Shown piece after piece: positions 47,960 through 58,904 of a DNA stretch of 64,000 nt. Both the position numbers and the translations under genes were made by a program. Under the pieces are notes generated by a model. It did no database searches. It saw only the letters and a list, made by a program, of their open reading frames with translations, and had not been told where the DNA came from. Source of the DNA: Epiperipatus broadwayi (taxonomy: Eukaryota; Onychophora; Udeonychophora; Euonychophora; Peripatidae). The stretch is taken from positions 6,914,098-6,978,097 of the forward strand of contig JAQFVV010000017.1 of assembly GCA_028023455.1 (NCBI GenBank), read 5' to 3'. The first letter of the stretch is position 1; the number at the start of each line of letters is the position of its first letter.

Positions 47960-48115
47960 TGACTGGTCAGACCGGCAACACATGAAGAAGAGAGGAGAAT
48001 AATACCACTTGAAATGTGTATACATTAACTTGTGTGCTATTACAAACAATGGAATGTAATTGAAAATAGTCCAACATATAAGAACATCTAAAATGCCATC
48101 ATCACAAACCTTCAG
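47960..48115 (+). mobile_element. Penelope-type terminal repeat, partial
   Basis: It follows the RTE copy directly. It contains ACTGGTCAGACCGGCAACAC, a degraded hammerhead-like core, then CAAACAATGGAATGTAAT and AATAGTCCAACATATAAGAA. The tRNA-like head is absent. Confidence 0.65.
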
Positions 48116-49905
48116 GCAAACATTATACTCATATATGTACAGTATATATATAATACAAACTCTAATGTATTTTATATATTAGTTCACAGAGGGCAGTACT
48201 GGTTTTCTTAACCATGTGGGGTGATTTAATGCTTAATATATATATAAAACTAAATAAATGTCCGCTAATATTAATAATACAATAACGAAACTTAAATATA
48301 TTCCAAACAACGGTAAACAATTTATAATATAATATAAATAAAAACTCATAAAGAAATATTTTCGATTATATTCATAATCATTTTCAACTCAACTTTCAAA
48401 ATGGAATATATTTAAGTTTCGTTACATATATATATATTGTAACCAGTTGGGTTGCATCACACACACTAATATAGTGTATGTGAATATATATATATGTAAA
48501 ATAGAGGAAAAGTAGAAATAAACATAGAATAAATTTTTGTAGATATTTTTTTATATTTTCTAGGATAAAATAATACTGGGTAAAGGGTTAAATAATAACT
48601 CCGATTTAAAATAAAAATTGTATTGTGAAATTAATATTTTAAAAGGGTCTAATAAATGTTATTTGTAATTCTGATTTTGAAATTTAAATATAAGCTTGTT
48701 TTTTTTGATAATTTTGAAAACAATGTCTATTTTTAAAATCTTTTAATTAATACTTGTATAAAAGATCTTTTTTAATTAATGCTTGTTTTCATTTCTACTA
48801 TGTTGTTAAAAATCTTTGTAGATTAAAAATTCTAAAGGATTATTACACTTTTGGTCAAATTCCAAAGATTATTGTAAAAACATGAAAATCACACTTTGAT
48901 AGAAATTTCCAGCTTGTTTTCAAATGGATTAAAGTTAATTGAAAACAGCCACTGCGTTTTTGTTATCTGATCTACCCAAGGTTATAAAAGACTGACAAAA
49001 AAAAATATCAGTTTTTTGCTTGTAGTTTGTAAGAGTTGACCAGAGGAGTCTGGTTGTAGTATTTTAAGCAGTGGCCAACTGGGCCACTGCAAAGTCTGGA
49101 GAGTGATTGTAAAGAGAACAGTTTGGCTCGCAGTTTTATAAGAGTTAGCAGAAGAGCTAGCTAAAAAGTTGGCTCAAGTATTTTGTGAAGAATTGGTAAC
49201 TGTAGCAGAAAATAGCCATAGTAAAACTAGCTGAAAAGATGGCTAGTATAATTATCAAGAGAACTGCCATGAGGATTTAAGAATGCAAGGAAGTGGCTGC
49301 TCTACATTTCACTGGAGGAGTTTGAATTTACATAGAGGAAACGGGTCAAGATTCTTTGTAATTCATAGCCTTAAAAGTGTTCTGGAAAACAGCTTGCTGA
49401 CCTGAAGCTTAAAAAAGATCCTAAGTATAAGTGGAACTGAGTATAGAAAGGAAAAGGCCAACCATACATGAATTATGTACTTTTACCTGATGATGACAAT
49501 TTCCTGGAATGACCAAAAAACAGCTTGCCCAAGAGAGCAGCTGAATAAAGAAGTAGTTATACGTATGCTGCTGTGTCTACATATGCGAAGAGAAGCACAG
49601 ATAAACTTGCATACAAAAGTGAGTTGTTTTTCAATAATTTATTTGAGGGACATTTTTAAATCTATATTTTTAAATTTAAAGACATTGATAATTCGTTAAG
49701 AGGTAACCTAATAAAAGCTTTCTAACCTCTGGAAAACTGACTATATATTTTTTGTAAAAGAATAAAAGAAAGCTGTAATAGAACTTGATAAAGTGGGTTT
49801 TTTTTTTTTTAATATTGATTAAAAATGTAAATTTTATGTATATTCAAACGCAATTTGTAATTGTAGAAATTATTGTTATTTATTGTTTGACAAAATTAAA
49901 TTTAT
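48116..49905. other. Intron sequence with a small inverted repeat
   Basis: A pair (TAACGAAACTTAAATATATT at 48283 and AATATATTTAAGTTTCGTTA at about 48405) forms a hairpin. The stretch 49020-49470 is purine-rich and less AT-rich, with repeated AGAGTT and AAAAGNTGGCT phrases. It may be a decayed element, but I cannot identify it. Confidence 0.4.
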
Positions 49906-49909
49906 AAAT

Positions 49910-50425
49910 AATCTGCGCGTACATATATCTCAGTGCTTGTCAAATAGGACATATATGCAAATTTAAGCATTTTGTTATTGAATATTAATTGTATATACCT
50001 AAATCGCGCGTCTGTGCGCATATACATGTAAAGTTTAATCATTTTTTTTAATATAATTATTTTATGTTAATTGAAATGTATTCCTAGTATATTATAAAAC
50101 GCACGTCTGTATTGATATATATACGCGTTTTGAGTGAACCTATTGGAACATATATGTAAACCTATGTATTTTATATCATTTAGAAGTGACAATTAAAAAT
50201 ATTCATATGTAACAAGTTAAATTCATTCAGAAATTTCATGCACACGCGTGTATGTGTGCTTATACCTGTCAATTATATTGCAAATACTAATGCTTGATAA
50301 GTGTAACACATATGTAACATTTTATCATTGTTTTATAATTATTTTATGTTAATTGAAATGTTTTCATCATATATTATAAAACGCGCGTCTGTGTACGGAT
50401 ATATATATATATATGCGTTTATAAA
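49910..50425. repeat. Diverged tandem repeat with CG-rich motif
   Basis: Units of about 160-180 bases share ATTTTATGTTAATTGAAATG, TATTATAAAACGC and a CGCGCGTCTGTG or CGCACGTCTGTA motif followed by an (AT)n run (about 50005, 50100, 50382). The CpG-rich motif stands out in very AT-rich DNA. Confidence 0.65.
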
Positions 50426-51345
50426 AACTAATTAAGATACTGTTAGTGTAATAATTTGAATTTTGTAGTAATCTTGTAAATTATAGAATGATGATTTTAT
50501 TATTGTGTACTTTTCAAAATCAGAACCCTTAGAAGACCTTAATCATTTATTTTTTTTTGTTAATAATAAACTTGTATTTAATTGTTAAAATTTTTTCCAT
50601 CATCTCTTGTTCACATACAGTAATAGAGCCCATGTTCTCTGAGCTAGATTTCGGACACGGATAAATGGGGATGTGTTTAGTGCTTTGGGCATCCAGTGAT
50701 GATCAATCATTATCCTGGTTGGCGCAAAAGAGGATACTCTTTAAAGCCCATGCACTATTATTTTTTTATTTTACTTTAGTCTTATTAAAAATTTAGGTTT
50801 ATAGTTGGCCAGTACAAGTGGCCTGAGCATTGATGATGATCAGCATGTTTTAATGTCCCAGCATTATTGTTTAGATTTTCTAGTTGTGTATTTTAATGGA
50901 TGGGCACTAAGCTGGTGCATCCAAGTCATGTTTATATAATTGCCCAAGCTGGCAAAAGGCTCAGTAGTTAGCCTGGTCTACAGAAGACCCATTTCCAATC
51001 CAGTCACAAGGTTGACTGTTGATTTACTGTACTGATGTATTATATTGTGGATCATTCATGGTGAGTGATTATTTCTCTTGAGTACTCATACTTACTTTTA
51101 TTTATAATGCTGGTTTATAATTATATTTTAGTTGCTCTTCTGAGATAGCTGGTGGATCTCTCAATGATCTCTTGGAGATGTTCTAATCTCATACTCTTAT
51201 ATCTGTAAATATTTACTTATAGATAATTTATCAAATTATTGATATTTGTATTTCATTAAATGGAATGAGAGTGCTGATGTTTCCATTACCCCAGTTCAAT
51301 TCTACTTTGCCTACCCCCATCCCGTTACAATATATATATATATAT
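50426..51345. other. Intron sequence, nothing firm
   Basis: The stretch 50630-50760 has short inverted pieces (AGAGCCCATG and AAAGCCCATG are direct, not inverted), and 50950-51010 has weak tRNA-like boxes. A (TA)n run lies at 51330-51349. No gene was seen. Confidence 0.3.
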
Positions 51346-51349
51346 ATAT

Positions 51350-51690
51350 GATCATTAGATAGAGTTTACCAATAGCTCTAATCAAGCTTTATTTTATAAG
51401 TGCTGAAAGAGAAAGAATTTTAAAATCTCTATCAGAAAGTCCCTATCTCCAAACTAATTGGTTTCGAGCTTATGGCTCACCTCATTGGAGTGCTGGGACT
51501 CTAGAAACTAGATCTAAAATACTAATTCAAAAGTCAGCACTTGTAAAACACTTTACTATCAATTTAAAAGCCTGAACTTTTCAGACACAAATGTCTTCAA
51601 ATCCAGCTTTACAAACCAGGTAGCTATATGGGTCTGAATTCAGCTCAGTTTCACCATATAGTAATAGTCTCTGCAATATAGCATCGCAAA
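51350..51690. repeat. Dispersed repeat related to 18415-18905
   Basis: It shares ACTAGATCTAAAATAC, GTCTTCAAATCCAGCT and AGCTATATGGGTCTGA with 18580-18730. The left edge (GATCATTAGATAGAGTTTAC) resembles the terminus of the hairpin at 55743 (GATCACTAGATGGAGCTTTA). Confidence 0.6.
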
Positions 51691-51852
51691 AGCCTTCAAA
51701 TTTGTGTATGTTTGTTCATATGTGTATCAGAGCGATTTCTTTTTACTTTATAGCCTAAAGCTGAGTGCGCTTTCAGTGATGCTCAACTGCTGGTTTGCTT
51801 ATGTCGTTAGTCACATTGCATTATAAATAAAGCAGCAATAATAATTTAAGTA

Positions 51853-52457
51853 CACTCAGCTTTAGGTTATAGTCATAGCTGTGATTATGATGAATTTCAC
51901 CTAAAGTGCACTCACATTTTGGTTGTAATCATAGCTATGATTGTGGTGAACTTCTCTGAAAGTGCATATGATTATGGTGAACTTCACCAAAAACACAGTT
52001 AGATTGTTATAATAATAGCTATGATCATAGTGAACTTCATTGAAATTGCACTTGGATTTAGATTATAATCATAGCTATGATTATGGTGAACTTCACAGAA
52101 AGTACACTCTGCTTTAGATTATAATCATAACTATGATTATGGTGAACTTCACCAAAAGTACACTTGGCTTTAGGTTATTATCATAGCTATATTATGGTAA
52201 AATTCACCAAAAGTGCACTTGTATTTAGGTCATAATCATAGTTATGTTCATGGTGAACATCATCGAAAGTGTACTCAGCTGTAGATTATAATCATAGCTA
52301 TGATTATGGTGAACTTCACCGAAAGTGCACTCAGCTGTAGATTATAATCATAGCTATGATTATGGTGAACTTCACCAAAAGTGTGCTCAGCTTTAGGTTA
52401 TAATCATAACTATGATTATGGTGAACTTCACCGAAAGTGCACTCAGTTTTAGGTTAC
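51853..52457. repeat. 57-bp minisatellite with palindromic core
   Basis: About eleven units of roughly 57 bases are each built on TATGATTATGGTGAACTTCA, AAAGTGCACTCAGCTTTAG and TTATAATCATAGCTATGATT. The core AATCATAGCTATGATT is a perfect 16-bp palindrome in several units. The last units are the most uniform and the early ones carry deletions. It lies within the last visible intron. Confidence 0.92.
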
Positions 52458-53334
52458 AAAATAGAAACCACTCCATTACATAGATGAATAAATATATGCA
52501 AATGTAAAATTTTAGCTTCTTAATGTTTAGCTTCTTAATGCATTTATGTGAATAAAAGAGGTTTGTTTTTTTTAATATGTGTTTTGCTATTTAATTTTAT
52601 GTAACTCTCAATTATCAAAATCAGTTACGAATAAATCACTCAAATTTAAATTACAAAGGATGCCACTAGAATCACTGCAATACATATATAAAAATTTTGC
52701 TAAAATTGTCTTGCCTGCTCTTAAAAACATGTTATTAGGATCAGATATGGATTTAGAGCTTTAATTAACTCAGAAATTGGGAAGTGGATGAAAATGCAGG
52801 ATTATATCCTACCAGACTAAAAACAAAGTAAGATAAATAAAAACATAAAATTGTTAAGTGCTATAATAAGAATTTTGAAAATTGAATAGATAATTCAGTT
52901 TACATTGTTAATTATAATAGAAGTTAATAAAAACATGATTCTCAAAGAACAGTATGTTAGACAAATGCACCCAAAAGGTGATGAAATCCACGTAAAATAA
53001 CTTCCCGGTTTTGATTTATGTACATTAGAGATAATACAATTGCCTTATTGTGGAATGTGATTCTATGGAGAATGCCGGTTTTTTTTAAAATAATTGTACA
53101 ATTCTTTATGTTAAATAAAAATATCCAGGGTGCAATCTTTGTAATGGACAAAATTGCATGATTTTAATGTATACAATCAAGTATACTAAATACTATCACA
53201 CGTATGGGTAATGTCTTACTTGAATAAATTAGTAACATTTAAAAAATTGACTCAAAAACATAACATATTGTTATGTAAATGTAATGAAATATCCTTTAAT
53301 TAGAATACATTCCAATGCATACCATTAGCTGAAA
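52458..53334. other. Intron sequence, nothing recognised
   Basis: This is AT-rich. Open frames at 52579-52764 and 52957-53151 show no recognisable domain, although 52579-52764 is unusually free of low complexity. Confidence 0.35.
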
Positions 53335-53490
53335 ATTAAATAAAAAATATTCTAATCACCTTCCCAATCATTAAAAATATTTCAGCAATCCCTTGCTTAA
53401 ATTTCAGAATTTATATTTGTTCATAGAGGGCGCTACTGAAATATAACATTTGGGAGAGTGATTTGAATATTTAATTAGAATGTATACTTA
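53335..53490. repeat. Small foldback element
   Basis: The left arm (about 53345-53392, ATTCTAATCACCTTCCCAAT) is an imperfect reverse complement of the right arm (about 53430-53485). The right arm carries TTCATAGAGGGCGCTACTG. It is the same family as 60721-60880. It lies about 140 bases before exon 5. Confidence 0.65.
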
Positions 53491-53629
53491 TGATGACTGA
53501 GAATATTGTGTATTTTTCTAGATATACTTCCAGATATTAAAAATGTCAGTAATTGAATATTAATACATTTTTATAAATTTTATTTTTATTAATTGCTATT
53601 AATAAACTTTTGTTTTTTTTTTAAAACAG

Positions 53630-53805
53630 ATTCCACAAATTACTGATCCAATGTCAAGAATAATATTTATAATCCATGAAAGCAAACATTACATGGTTGA
53701 AAAGTTGCTAGCAGAAATTTTAAAAATCAATCTTCTTGGTCTAGGATTAGTTTCAAAAGAGGAATGTGATTCTGGACAATTGCTTTCAAGATATAAGCTG
53801 AGCTT
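53630..53805 (+). CDS. CFAP92: CFAP92-like ciliary protein, exon 5 (3' edge uncertain)
   Basis: A strong acceptor (TTTTTTTTTTAAAACAG, ending 53629) opens a phase-0 frame reading IPQITDPMSRIIFIIHESKH, EKLLAEILKINLLGLGLV and QLLSRYKLS. This agrees with the CFAP92 order I recall, in which a GRIIYIFSYN-type strand with a hydrophobic helix follows the exon 4 region. The donor is ambiguous: GTGCGT at 53806 or GTTAAA at 53810. The frame continues to a stop after a run of tyrosine/isoleucine that looks intronic, so a donor near 53806 is preferred. The family continues past this point, but I could not find the next exon in the remaining 10 kb. Confidence 0.8.
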
Positions 53806-54079
53806 GTGCGTTAAATTATATATATTCCCACATACAGATATATATATATTGTTGAAATTTAAGATTGCTTACATGCATGCACACACATAGTATAATATTT
53901 TGCACAAACATGGTGTGTCCCAGTAAAAAGGGGAGTAGTGACTGGTTCTTGTTTCAAGTTGCCTCTGCTCATTTTCAAATCTAAGAATGTGATACGTGGT
54001 GATTTGGTTTAACTATCAATCATGCAATTTTTAAAGTGCTACGATGTCTAGATTATGAGATAAGACATATAATGTGTTA

Positions 54080-54390
54080 ATTGTATTTATACATTGGACT
54101 ATTTCCATCACCTAATATGAATATTGAATGTCTTTAGAAAAATGTCACTTTATTTAAATATTCCAAATACATTCAACTGTTAGTAATAGCTCATCATAAT
54201 AGGTTAATATATGCACAATGTTTCGAGAGGTATTATTCTCCCCTCTTGAAGTGTTGCTGGCCTTATCGGTGGCAGTACTAATATGGGAGTCAAACCTGGA
54301 CCCTTAGATTCATGAATATTGAATTTTAAGCTAACACCCTACCCAACTGAGCCATAACGCCAAAGGCAACAATCAGTAGCTTGTTCAGAA
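54080..54390 (-). mobile_element. Penelope-type terminal repeat, inverted copy
   Basis: In minus orientation, a tRNA-like head at about 54310-54388 (GGCTCAGTTGGGTAGGGTGT) and a degraded hammerhead-like core at about 54215-54260 (GAAA present, CUGANGA altered) are followed by the family tail ending near 54080 (TTGGACTATTTCCATCACCT on plus). It is the inverted partner of 54990-55310. Confidence 0.75.
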
Positions 54391-54539
54391 ACCAACGATT
54401 TGAAAAAGGAAAAGTTCTATATAGGACAAACTCATCCATTAGCTATTATTAAGAAAACCTTAAATAGACAACAAAAAAACTATAAAAACAATTATTAGAT
54501 ACATACCAAAAATAGCAGACAAATTAAGGAAAATCTGCA

Positions 54540-54962
54540 ATCAGTATAACATCAGAACAGCTTTCCAGAGCCATATCACACTATGAGGAATACTAACATC
54601 TACAAAGCCTAAACTTGAAATACTGAAAAGAAACAACTGTATCTGTGAAATACCATGTGAATGTGGAATAATATATATTGGTGAGACCAGTCATTCTACT
54701 GAAAGCACTTGCAAGAACACAAACTGATGATTAGAAGAGAGAAAACGTGTAAAGTAGCAGACCATGTATGTACCAATGAACATATGTTCAATTGGGAAAA
54801 TAGAAAAATATTGGATAGAGAAGATACAAAGAAAAAAAATTAAAGAAGCTTCTCACATGATAATGACAAACAATCCCATAAGTCAACCTAGGGTGACTAT
54901 ACATAATGTATGGAAACCACAAATCAACTTTCTCTTAGGAAAACTTGGAGAAACTGCATGAA
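54540..54962 (+). pseudogene. Penelope-like element, GIY-YIG endonuclease fragment
   Basis: One frame reads KRNNCICEIPCECGIIYIGE (about 54628-54690), with the CxC...YIGET signature of GIY-YIG endonucleases in Penelope-like retroelements. A stop and a frame change follow. Then TNEHMFNWENRKILDRED appears and, in a third frame after an A run, KIKEASHMIMTN, the W-x-kIL-x-E and IKEA-H-I order seen in such endonuclease C-termini. The reverse transcriptase upstream is missing. The fragment lies between inverted terminal repeats (54080-54390 and 54990-55310), where the end of a Penelope ORF would be expected. Other mobile GIY-YIG proteins are possible but less likely. Confidence 0.7.
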
Positions 54963-54989
54963 TAAGTATATGAAATTTCTACTGACTGC

Positions 54990-55310
54990 TGCCTTTGGTA
55001 GGATGGCTCAGTTGTTTAATGTATTACAGTAAAATTCAATACTCAAGAATCTAAGGGTCCAGGGTCGATTCCCATGCTAGTACTGCCACTGGTCAGGCCA
55101 GAAATACCTGAAGAGGGGAGAATAATACCTTTCGGAACATTGCGTAAATGTTAATTAGTGTGATTTTAGTAACAGTTGAATGTATTTGGAATATTTAAAT
55201 AAAGTTAAATTTTTCTAAAGATATTCAATACTCATATTAGATGATAGAAATAATCCAACATATAAATACAAGTAAAATACCATCATCACAAACCTTCAGA
55301 AATTACGTGT
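54990..55310 (+). mobile_element. Penelope-type terminal repeat with tRNA-like head
   Basis: The tRNA-like head runs from about 55000: TAGGATGGCTCAGTTG (A-box-like), then a B-box-like GGGTCGATTCCC at about 55063. ACTGGTCAGGCCAG and a degraded hammerhead-like core (CTGAAGA present, GGAAC instead of GAAAC) follow. The tail reads ATTTAAATAAAGTTAAAT and CATATTAGATGATAGAAAT and ends near TACCATCATCACAAACCTTC. It starts 30 bases after the endonuclease fragment. Confidence 0.75.
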
Positions 55311-55742
55311 TAGTTTTTGACATACTCTGTTCCAGGATGGAATAATGTGATACCGTTAATTTTTTTTTTCATTTGGATAAAACTGCTGCTCAGATATTTG
55401 AAGTGATTTAAACTGCATGCAGCAGTGAGACTGCGAGTTGTAAGAACTTTTTTTTCAAATGATTTGAAAATTTGACGATAGCAGGGAAAGCACTGAAAAT
55501 GATTTATGAAAATATGAAACCACCACTACATTTCGATCATAACTTGTGGTTCAGAAATGCTAGCACTTTAGCGTTTGTGTTGTGAATAGCTAAACTATAT
55601 CCATTGTTAACACTTGCCACCTTATTACTTCTGTTGTATATAAATATATGAATTCACATATCTGAGACTCTCTCTCTTTATATATATATATATTAACAAA
55701 ACAAGTTATAAATTTCATAACTTGCTTTTAGCTTGCATTTTA

Positions 55743-55942
55743 TGATCACTAGATGGAGCTTTACCAATAGCTCCTAACAAACTTTGTTTACATAAATGCC
55801 AAGAGACACTGACATGAGCCAACTAGCTCAAAACCATTGTCTGGAGTGGGAGACAATGAAAGAGATATTGAATTCTATCTCTCTCGGCGTTTATGTAAAC
55901 AAAGCTTGTTAGGAGCTATTGGTAAAGCTTCATCTAGTGATA
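55743..55942. repeat. Foldback (MITE-like) element
   Basis: Arms of about 58 bp (55743-55800 and 55884-55942) are near-perfect reverse complements. They start ATCACTAGATGGAGCTTTAC and include AATAGCTCCTAACAA. Its flanks are TA-rich, so a target duplication cannot be read. The end matches the left end of the repeat at 51350. Confidence 0.85.
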
Positions 55943-55954
55943 TATATATATGTG

Positions 55955-56055
55955 TGTGTGTGTGTGGTCATGTGTATCAGTTGTATGAGATAGAGTGGAT
56001 GACTGAAGGGAGCTTGAAAGTCTGGGTTCAAATCCCTACATTATATATGCATATA
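55955..56055 (+). mobile_element. tRNA-like SINE, short copy
   Basis: It shares GTGGTCATGTGTATCA, GATAGAGTGGAT and GTCTGGGTTCAAATCCC (B-box) with 32190-32775. It is preceded by a (TG)n run at about 55948-55965. Confidence 0.65.
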
Positions 56056-56334
56056 TAATTGAAAGAGAAATCAGTTATGTAATGTCAATAGCTATAAAAA
56101 GACAGGATACCAATCTATCTCTTAGGTCTTTTGTTATATAAGCTTAATTTTTTTGATATACTTTTAAACTATAAGCTAAATTTAGTCTACGATTTTAATT
56201 TATATGCAGACTAAATAATCTGAAATCATCATCATTATATTTAGAGGATCAAGAAGAAGTCTTAGTTTTAACAATCTACAGATATTAAATGGGCAATCAT
56301 ATAAAAGATAAATTGGTTTCATTCTTAGATGTGA

Positions 56335-56600
56335 TATGTTGGACTATTTCCATCATCTATGAATGAATGTTGAATGTATAGTAAATTTTAAACTTTATTT
56401 AAACTTTTTAAATACAAACAACTTATTAGTAATAACCCACAAATAGACAACACAGGTTACTAACAAGTGTTTGGTATTTAGAAAGTTCAAATAAAGGTTA
56501 AAATTTTCTATACATTCAACATTCACTCATAAATGATGGAAATAGTCTAACATAACACATCTAATAATATACCATCAACCCAAACTTTCAGGCAAATGGT
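56335..56600. mobile_element. Palindromic copy of the Penelope-type tail
   Basis: Two tail segments face each other: TTGGACTATTTCCATCATCT at 56340 and GATGGAAATAGTCTAACAT at about 56535. TTTATTTAAAC- and GTTCAAATAAA-type phrases lie inside. No tRNA-like head or core remains. Confidence 0.65.
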
Positions 56601-56699
56601 ATCATTCTATCTTTTCATAGTTGTTAACACTATCATTTCAATTACATATATTTAAAGTTATGATTAAATAATATTTTAATTTGCAAAGCACCGATAGTT

Positions 56700-57180
56700 G
56701 AAAATTGAAATAAATCGAGATACTGCCAAACCTCTAGTATTCGTTACAACACATAATTGACAGCCAATCAGATGTCAAGGATAGCTGTCTAAAATGACAT
56801 CCAAACCTAAATACACAACAAAGACTATTGGCGCTTCACAAATTAAAATGTTATTTACATACTTTACTACTTGTTATGTATTCTAAAAACTACTTCGTAG
56901 TAAATCTTAGGATTTCACGTTGTACGTTTATGATTTAGATTCAGTGAATTAATTGTGAAGATATTTAAAGATTCAAGCTTTCAAACCTAAATGCTTATGA
57001 CTGGCTTAGATATATAGAAAGAAAAGTTGAGAGAAGGGTGGCTGCCCTTTTCTTGTAAAATCTTTCTTGTGTGTTTAGGTTTAGATGTCATTTTAGACAG
57101 CTATCCTTGACATCTGATTGACTATCAGTTATGTGTTGTAATGAGTGCTAGAGATTTGGCAGTATCTCAAATTATTTTAA
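56700..57180. repeat. Large inverted repeat
   Basis: Arms of about 105 bp (56709-56819 and 57069-57177) share GATAGCTGTCTAAAATGACA and CAGCCAATCAGATGTCAAGG as reverse complements. The 250-base interior includes AAACTACTTCGTAGTAAATC, similar to a phrase at 28206 (AAACTACTCCCTGGTAAATC) inside the other large inverted repeat. Confidence 0.8.
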
Positions 57181-58620
57181 AGATATGATTATTTATTATA
57201 ACATTATTAAAAAGTGATTTTTAATTTAATATTAAACAGTAAGATTCGTATTCGAATCTTAAGTTTCACCTTTTTCTATCGTCTCTCACTCACCGCTCTA
57301 TCCTACCCAAATTTAAACTTTTTGGTACCGAATTGTGTGTGTAGCAATATTAAAAATGTATAGATATATGTAGAATTCACCATAAACATGCACATATTTC
57401 GATATCAAATTTAGGGCAATAAATAAAGATAAATAATATAATTTAGATTTCTTTTAGCTATATAAAAATATATAATTTTAACTATTTATTTTGAATTGTA
57501 AAATCCATTATTTATTGCTTTGTTTAAATTTCATTTAGTAATAATTTTAGAAATAGATTGTAATATTTAATTAAAAGTAAAAATAATCATATGTTTCCTT
57601 TTGTATTTGAAATTTTAAAAGCAACGGTCGGTGAGAGATAATAGATTAATTAAAGAAAAATTCCCCAAAATGTAAATGTAAACAATAGAAAGGCAGCTTT
57701 CTCTATAATTAAACTTAACAAAATGCATTGATTATCCTCAGAGCAGATTAAGTGGAATCCAAAAATAAACTATAACAAAAATGTAAAAGATAAGATCTAA
57801 GAAAGGAGGCCATTTTAGACTTTCTAAAAACTTTCAGTTGAACTTTAGCTTTGCTCTCGATCAGAGAGTCTCCAGATATATATTAATTTACCTACCACAG
57901 TATGCATGAGTAAAAAGCACCAAAGACTATTCTCCCTGGAGATGGTCTATAGTATGCCGTGAACTTTCACTTATGCCCTCCAGAATACCAACCAAGATCT
58001 GCTGCCGAACAATTAGAAAGCTGCTGCTGCTGTTAAATTAAATGAACCACCTAAATACAGGAAAGAACTGCTAATGCTAGAATCATGAACAATTTGCTAC
58101 TGACCACTGAATCGGAAAACTTTTCATAAAACAGGTACCTGTATTCAAATTCTCTAGAGTACTCTACTAATATCCCGCTATAGCTCATTCATTTTTTTAT
58201 AACTTATAAGCTATAAACTGTAAAATTCTCATTTGTAATACTATAAATTTAATAATTAATATGTAAATTTCTTTAACAATCTAGCCTGCCTAATTATCGC
58301 ATGCTCATAATTTTCTAAGTACAAATCTATGATCGCTTGAAACAGTGGATGCGTGTCAAATTTTCATTAATATTTACTTTCATAAATAACTTAAGATTTT
58401 CATATAAATCGACACACATTCAATGCTTCATTTATTGTAATGCAGGGGTCTACTGCTTAGCAAATGGCTGACATATTAGTTATAATATAGTTATAATAAT
58501 CACCCAGTTTATATATTGTTTTATATTTTATTAAATTTTAATTAATAATTCCATAAATTACATTTCTTTGAGAGTCGCAAACGTTCTTTATTAAATGTTG
58601 GTAATGTAGGGCTGAGTTAT
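57181..58620. other. AT-rich DNA with a GC-balanced block
   Basis: The stretch 57800-58150 is less AT-rich (for example CTCGATCAGAGAGTCTCC and GCCCTCCAGAATACCAACC) and may be an LTR or a decayed element. No open frame or partner repeat supports a call. Confidence 0.3.
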
Positions 58621-58664
58621 AAAATATATTTAAATCTTAGCAGAATCATCTGAACATTATACAT

Positions 58665-58904
58665 GTGTTACGTTTTGGAGATGCGATGACCCATACAAGC
58701 CTTGAATATTCCAGATTCTATAGGGTTGAAATTAACCCCAGTCGTCCTACACAAGCGGACATAATAAATGCTCCCGTAGGGCTTGACGAAAGTCATGCAG
58801 CCAGCAGGCAATCGTGGCATGAACTACTTGACCCTGGTTATGCTTATGTGACACCTTACTTCTTTGGGCCTATGACAAATGCCATCCCGTCATTCTTATA
58901 AACT
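58665..58904 (+). other. Unidentified GC-balanced open frame
   Basis: A 78-codon frame (from ATG or an upstream TTA) has normal-looking composition: FYRVEINPSRPTQADI, GLDESHAASRQSWHE and DPGYAYVTPYFFGP. Unlike nearby frames it is not AT-biased. I do not recognise it as a continuation of the ciliary gene or as a known transposon protein. It could be an exon of an unseen gene or a transposon remnant. There is no clear acceptor or donor. Confidence 0.3.
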
